Source: Pseudomonas sp. UBA5706
Lineage (GTDB): Bacteria > Pseudomonadota > Gammaproteobacteria > Pseudomonadales > Pseudomonadaceae
Length of the DNA: 64,000 nt
Assembly (NCBI RefSeq): GCF_002419965.1
Contig: NZ_DIHC01000057.1
Coordinates: 62,001-126,000, forward strand
Direction of reading: 5' to 3'
Shown: piece after piece, positions 61,096-64,000 of the stretch
Layout: each line of letters starts with the position of its first letter
Numbering within the stretch: the first letter of the stretch is position 1
The notes under the pieces: model-generated
Told to the model about the DNA's origin: nothing
Databases searched by the model: none
The model's input: the letters and a program-made list of their open reading frames with translations, nothing else
Program-made: the position numbers and the translations under genes

Positions 61096-61703
61096 GGCTT
61101 GTCACCTTCCAGGCATTGCCAACAGGGTATGCCGAAACGCTGCAAGATTTCTGCGGTTTCGCACAACGGCAAGCCGACCACGGCGGAATAACTGCCAGTA
61201 AGGTTTTCCACGAACACCGCGCCCAGCCCCTGAATGCCGTAACTGCCTGCCTTGTCCTGGGGCTCGCCACTGGCCCAGTAGGCGCGGGCTTGCGCCGGAG
61301 AGATCGCACGAAACCGCACGCGACTGCTGACCACACGGGTTTCGCAATGGCGCTCGTCAATGACGGCGATGGCGGTCAGCACCTCATGTTCGCGATCGGA
61401 CAAGGCGGCAAGCATGGCCAGGGCTTCGGCTTCGTCGGCAGGTTTGCCGAGAATGCGGCCATCCAGCACCACGGCGGTATCGGCGCCCAGCACGCAGGCG
61501 GTGGGGTAGGCAGGATCGTTTGCCAACTGGAGCAGACCGGCATCGGCCTTGCCACGGGCCAGACGCTCGACATACGCGGTCGGGGTTTCGTTCTTGAGCG
61601 GGGTTTCGTCGATATCCGCGCTCAAGGCAGTGAACGGCACGCCGATCTGGGTCAGCAATTCACGACGGCGCGCAGAGCCGGAGGCGAGAAGAAGTTGGGG
61701 CAT
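61092..61703 (-). CDS. Maf-family nucleoside triphosphate pyrophosphatase
   Basis: 203 residues. House-cleaning enzyme that hydrolyses dTTP/UTP or modified nucleotides to the monophosphate; YhdE-type by gene context next to rng. Motifs: LLLASGSARRRELLTQIGVPF (substrate loop with Ser-Arg-Arg), DIDETP, ARGKAD, GADTAVVLDGRILGKP, and the second E/Q-rich ExxS region. Coupled to rng by a 4-base overlap. Confidence 0.95.
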   Translation of the reverse strand: MPQLLLASGSARRRELLTQIGVPFTALSADIDETPLKNETPTAYVERLARGKADAGLLQLANDPAYPTACVLGADTAVVLDGRILGKPADEAEALAMLAALSDREHEVLTAIAVIDERHCETRVVSSRVRFRAISPAQARAYWASGEPQDKAGSYGIQGLGAVFVENLTGSYSAVVGLPLCETAEILQRFGIPCWQCLEGDKP

Positions 61704-61871
61704 GGGACGTCTCCGTGTCAGTAATCACAAGCTTAGGCGAACCTGAAAGTTGTGGATGCCTTGCCCTGTGGCCGCACGGCTTGCTGGCAGTGGCAACCTG
61801 GACATCGCCACCGCCGGCAAACCGGACTGCTACAGGTTTCGCTGTGCGCCAGCGGGCCGAAATCCAGTGGC

Positions 61872-62363
61872 TCAATTTATCCTCAAACGCGACCGCAATC
61901 CGCGCAGCCCGTAACTGACCCACGGCCAGAGCAGCGCGCTGACCAAGGCCGGCAGTACCAGCGCCAGGGTCGGCTGACGGTTGCCGGTCAAGGCACTGAG
62001 CCACAACTGGACCAGTTGCGCGAGACCAAAGATCACCAGAATCACCAGACATTGCTGCCACATCGGGAACATGCGCAAACGCTGTTGCAGCGACAGCACC
62101 AGAAAGGTAATCAGCGTCAGGATCAATGCATTCTGTCCCAGCAACGTGCCATAGAGCACATCTTCGGCCAAGCCCAACATCCACGCAGTGACCATGCCGA
62201 TCTTGTGCGGCAGTGTCAGCGCCCAGAATGCAAGTAGCAGCGCGAGCCACAGCGGACGGAAGATTTCCATGAACTGCGGCAGCGGAGAAACGCTGAGCAG
62301 CAGGCCGATGGCAAAGGTCAGCCAGACCACCCAGCCATTTCGTGCAGGAGCATGACGAACCAT
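61872..62363 (-). CDS. mreD: Rod shape-determining protein MreD
   Basis: 163-residue inner-membrane protein of the elongasome with five predicted helices (VVWLTFAIGLLLSVSPLP, WLALLLAFWALTL, MVTAWMLGLAEDVLYGTLLGQNALILTLITFLVLSLQQ). Start overlaps the mreC stop (TAATG). Followed by a 168-bp gap before maf. Confidence 0.95.
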   Translation of the reverse strand: MVRHAPARNGWVVWLTFAIGLLLSVSPLPQFMEIFRPLWLALLLAFWALTLPHKIGMVTAWMLGLAEDVLYGTLLGQNALILTLITFLVLSLQQRLRMFPMWQQCLVILVIFGLAQLVQLWLSALTGNRQPTLALVLPALVSALLWPWVSYGLRGLRSRLRIN

Positions 62364-63517
62364 TATTCCTCCCTCTCACGCGGGGCCGCTGGAGCAGCCA
62401 CCGGTTTAGTCGCCGCGGGCTTTGCCTGCGGCCTGGCGGCGGGCTTGCTCACGGCAGGCTTGGCAGGCGGCGCGGCCGGTGTTGCGGCAGGCGCAGGGGC
62501 AGCCGCCGGAGCGGATGAGGTGCCGTGACCGGTCGTGCCAGGTTTGGGCACGGTGGCAGGGACGACCGGTTTGTTGGGGGTCGCCGCAGGGGTTGCGCCG
62601 GGCACCGTCGCCGACGGTACTGCGGAAGGGTCGGCGGCCTGACGGTCCAGCGACTCTTGCTGCTGCGCGGCGTCAGCAGCGCGCTCCTCGGGCGAGCGGC
62701 CATCAGAAAAGACCAGCAACAGATAACGGCTTCGGTTCAGCGCGGCAGTCGGCACCGCTCGCACAATGGCAAAGGGTTGGCCGGAATCGTGAATCACTTC
62801 CTTGACCGTCGCCACTGGATAACCCGCCGGGAAACGCTGCCCCAAGCCGGAACTCACCAGCAGGTCGCCTTCTTTGATGTCTGCGGTATCAGCCACGTGG
62901 CGCAACTCCAGACGCTCCGGATTGCCGGTGCCGCTGGCGATCGCCCGCAGGCCGTTGCGATTCACCTGCACAGGGATGCTATGGGTGGTGTCGGTGAGCA
63001 GCAGCACGCGGGAGGTGTAGGGCATCAACTCGACGACCTGCCCCATCAAACCGCGCGCATCGAGCACCGGCTGACCCAGTACTACCCCGTCGCGCTCACC
63101 CTTGTTGATGATGATGCGATGGGTGAAGGGGTTGGGGTCCATGCCGATCAATTCGGCCACTTCGACCTTCTCGTTGACCAGCGCGGACGAGTTCAGCAAC
63201 TCGCGCAGCCGTACGTTTTGCTCGGTCAATGCCGCCAGTTTTTGCAGGCGGCCCTGGAGCAGCAGGTTCTCGGTCTTGAGTTTTTCGTTCTCGGCGGCAA
63301 GCTCGGTGCGACTGCCGAACTGACTGGCAACGCCCTGATACAAGCGCTCGGGCAGATCGGCGATCCAGTAGGACTGCATCAGCACCAGTGACATCTGGCT
63401 GCGTACAGGCTTGAGCAGCGTGAAGCGCGCGTCCACTACCATGACGGCCACGGAAAGGACGACCAGCACCAGCAGACGAACGCCCAGCGACGGGCCCTTT
63501 GAGAAAAGCGGTTTAAT
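62363..63517 (-). CDS. mreC: Rod shape-determining protein MreC (apparent ATT start)
   Basis: 384 residues if read from ATT at 63517 (I/M KPLFSKGPSLGVRL). That codon has a perfect AAGGAG six bases upstream, and the extra 16 residues supply the usual family N-terminus and transmembrane helix. There is no ATG in frame; the next standard start is GTG 63469 (MLVVLSVAV), which would remove it. The periplasmic coiled coil (SRTELAAENEKLKTENLLLQGRLQKLAAL) and beta domain (ITHRIIINKGERDGVVLGQPVLDARGLMGQV-type) are normal, followed by an Ala/Pro/Lys-rich tail typical of Pseudomonas. A 16-codon ORF ends on the start. Confidence 0.92.
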   Translation of the reverse strand: MKPLFSKGPSLGVRLLVLVVLSVAVMVVDARFTLLKPVRSQMSLVLMQSYWIADLPERLYQGVASQFGSRTELAAENEKLKTENLLLQGRLQKLAALTEQNVRLRELLNSSALVNEKVEVAELIGMDPNPFTHRIIINKGERDGVVLGQPVLDARGLMGQVVELMPYTSRVLLLTDTTHSIPVQVNRNGLRAIASGTGNPERLELRHVADTADIKEGDLLVSSGLGQRFPAGYPVATVKEVIHDSGQPFAIVRAVPTAALNRSRYLLLVFSDGRSPEERAADAAQQQESLDRQAADPSAVPSATVPGATPAATPNKPVVPATVPKPGTTGHGTSSAPAAAPAPAATPAAPPAKPAVSKPAARPQAKPAATKPVAAPAAPREREE

Positions 63518-63563
63518 GGGCCGCTCCTTCCAGGAAGGCTTGTGTTTGGCTGTGCTTATTCAT
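63513..63563 (-). other. 16-codon ORF overlapping the mreC start
   Basis: ATG at 63563 (MNKHSQTQAFLEGAAH) ends in a TAA whose first base overlaps the third base of the ATT start, and it contains the mreC Shine-Dalgarno. It has no clear Shine-Dalgarno of its own. Translation through it could feed ribosomes to the ATT start, but it may be a chance frame. Confidence 0.3.
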
Positions 63564-63724
63564 GCGACATGAAACCGGCCTGGTGCGGATTGATGGAAAT
63601 AAGGAGTGCCAGACTTGCAGCATCGAGCTTTCAGTACAGCAGCAGGACATCAGCAGATCAAACACGAGCAGGCAGCACCGCAAAGTGCCGCCCGTTCAGC
63701 TCAACACAGTAGCAATCCGGCGAC

Positions 63725-64000
63725 TTATTCGCTGGAGAGCAGGTCCATGGTGTGCTTGTCCATCATTTCCAGCGCACGACCACCGCCACGCGCAACGCAA
63801 GTCAGCGGGTCTTCGGCGACGATCACCGGCAGGCCGGTTTCCTGGGCCAGCAGTTTGTCCAGATCACGCAGCAGCGCGCCGCCACCGGTCAGCACCAGAC
63901 CGCGCTCGGCGATGTCCGAGGCCAGCTCCGGAGGCGATTGCTCCAGCGCGCTCTTGACCGCCTGGACGATGGTTGCCAAAGATTCCTGCAACGCCTCCAG
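63725..64000 (-). CDS. mreB: Rod shape-determining protein MreB (3' part)
   Basis: C-terminal 91 residues of the actin-like MreB filament protein; the gene runs off the right edge. Visible: LVLTGGGALLRDLDKLLAQETGLPVIVAEDPLTCVARGGGRALE, the nucleotide-binding end of subdomain Ia/IIa, then the C-terminus DLLSSE. Upstream of mreC by 207 bp, in the usual mreBCD order. Confidence 0.97.
   Translation of the reverse strand: MEALQESLATIVQAVKSALEQSPPELASDIAERGLVLTGGGALLRDLDKLLAQETGLPVIVAEDPLTCVARGGGRALEMMDKHTMDLLSSE

Overview
The window is a chromosomal stretch of a fluorescent Pseudomonas (gammaproteobacterium). Diagnostic blocks are queA-tgt-yajC-secD-secF, cyoABCDE, the iron-responsive fagA-fumC-orfX-sodA operon, and the envelope block mreB-mreC-mreD-maf-rng-yhdP-nitrilase-tldD with darP/pmbA. 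Composition is high GC throughout except for an AT-rich accessory pocket near 16.3-17.1 kb. No genus-level search could be run, so the placement rests on protein recognition and gene order.

Layout. 0-4.3 kb: an SDF-type dicarboxylate symporter converging on an OprD-type porin and an unusual secreted argininosuccinate-lyase-like protein. 4.6-10.7 kb: glycine-zipper protein, then the protein-export and queuosine genes on the minus strand. 10.8-14.1 kb: tRNA-Leu(CAA) with a near-consensus promoter, an old-yellow-enzyme reductase with an ArsR-type regulator, and a DUF1835 protein. 14.3-17.1 kb: an accessory pocket with a DUF2268 metalloprotease, an orphan phage antirepressor (BRO-N) controlled by what looks like a complete C4 antisense RNA switch with a 22-codon coupled leader ORF, a 34-bp tandem hairpin repeat, and AT-rich orphan genes. 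17.4-21.8 kb: DedA protein, PheC-like periplasmic dehydratase, an unknown Cys/His-containing protein, an acetyltransferase/glycosyltransferase pair.

22-31 kb: cytochrome bo3 oxidase operon, dsbB, hmp flavohaemoglobin with a candidate sigma54 promoter and NorR-type half-site pair, cheV, a GNAT protein. 31.3-31.6 kb holds a frameshifted GlxA-type regulator relic. 32-38.6 kb: a chaperone-usher fimbrial cluster with two chaperones, one of which lacks the usual subunit-anchoring lysine. 38.8-45.2 kb: an RND efflux adaptor and pump followed directly by a metal-type two-component system. 45.2-51 kb: intergenic repeat family, yjdM, DUF1810, ZIP transporter, and sodA-orfX-fumC-fagA behind a good Fur box. 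51-64 kb: pmbA, darP, tldD, nitrilase, yhdP, rng, maf, mreD, mreC (apparently initiating at ATT) and the 3' end of mreB.

The most interesting points are the isolated C4-RNA/leader-ORF/antirepressor module, where two 7-nt complementarities between the structured RNA and the ribosome-binding region of its own target can be read directly, and the exported lyase-porin-symporter set, which suggests that fumarate may be released in the periplasm and then imported.
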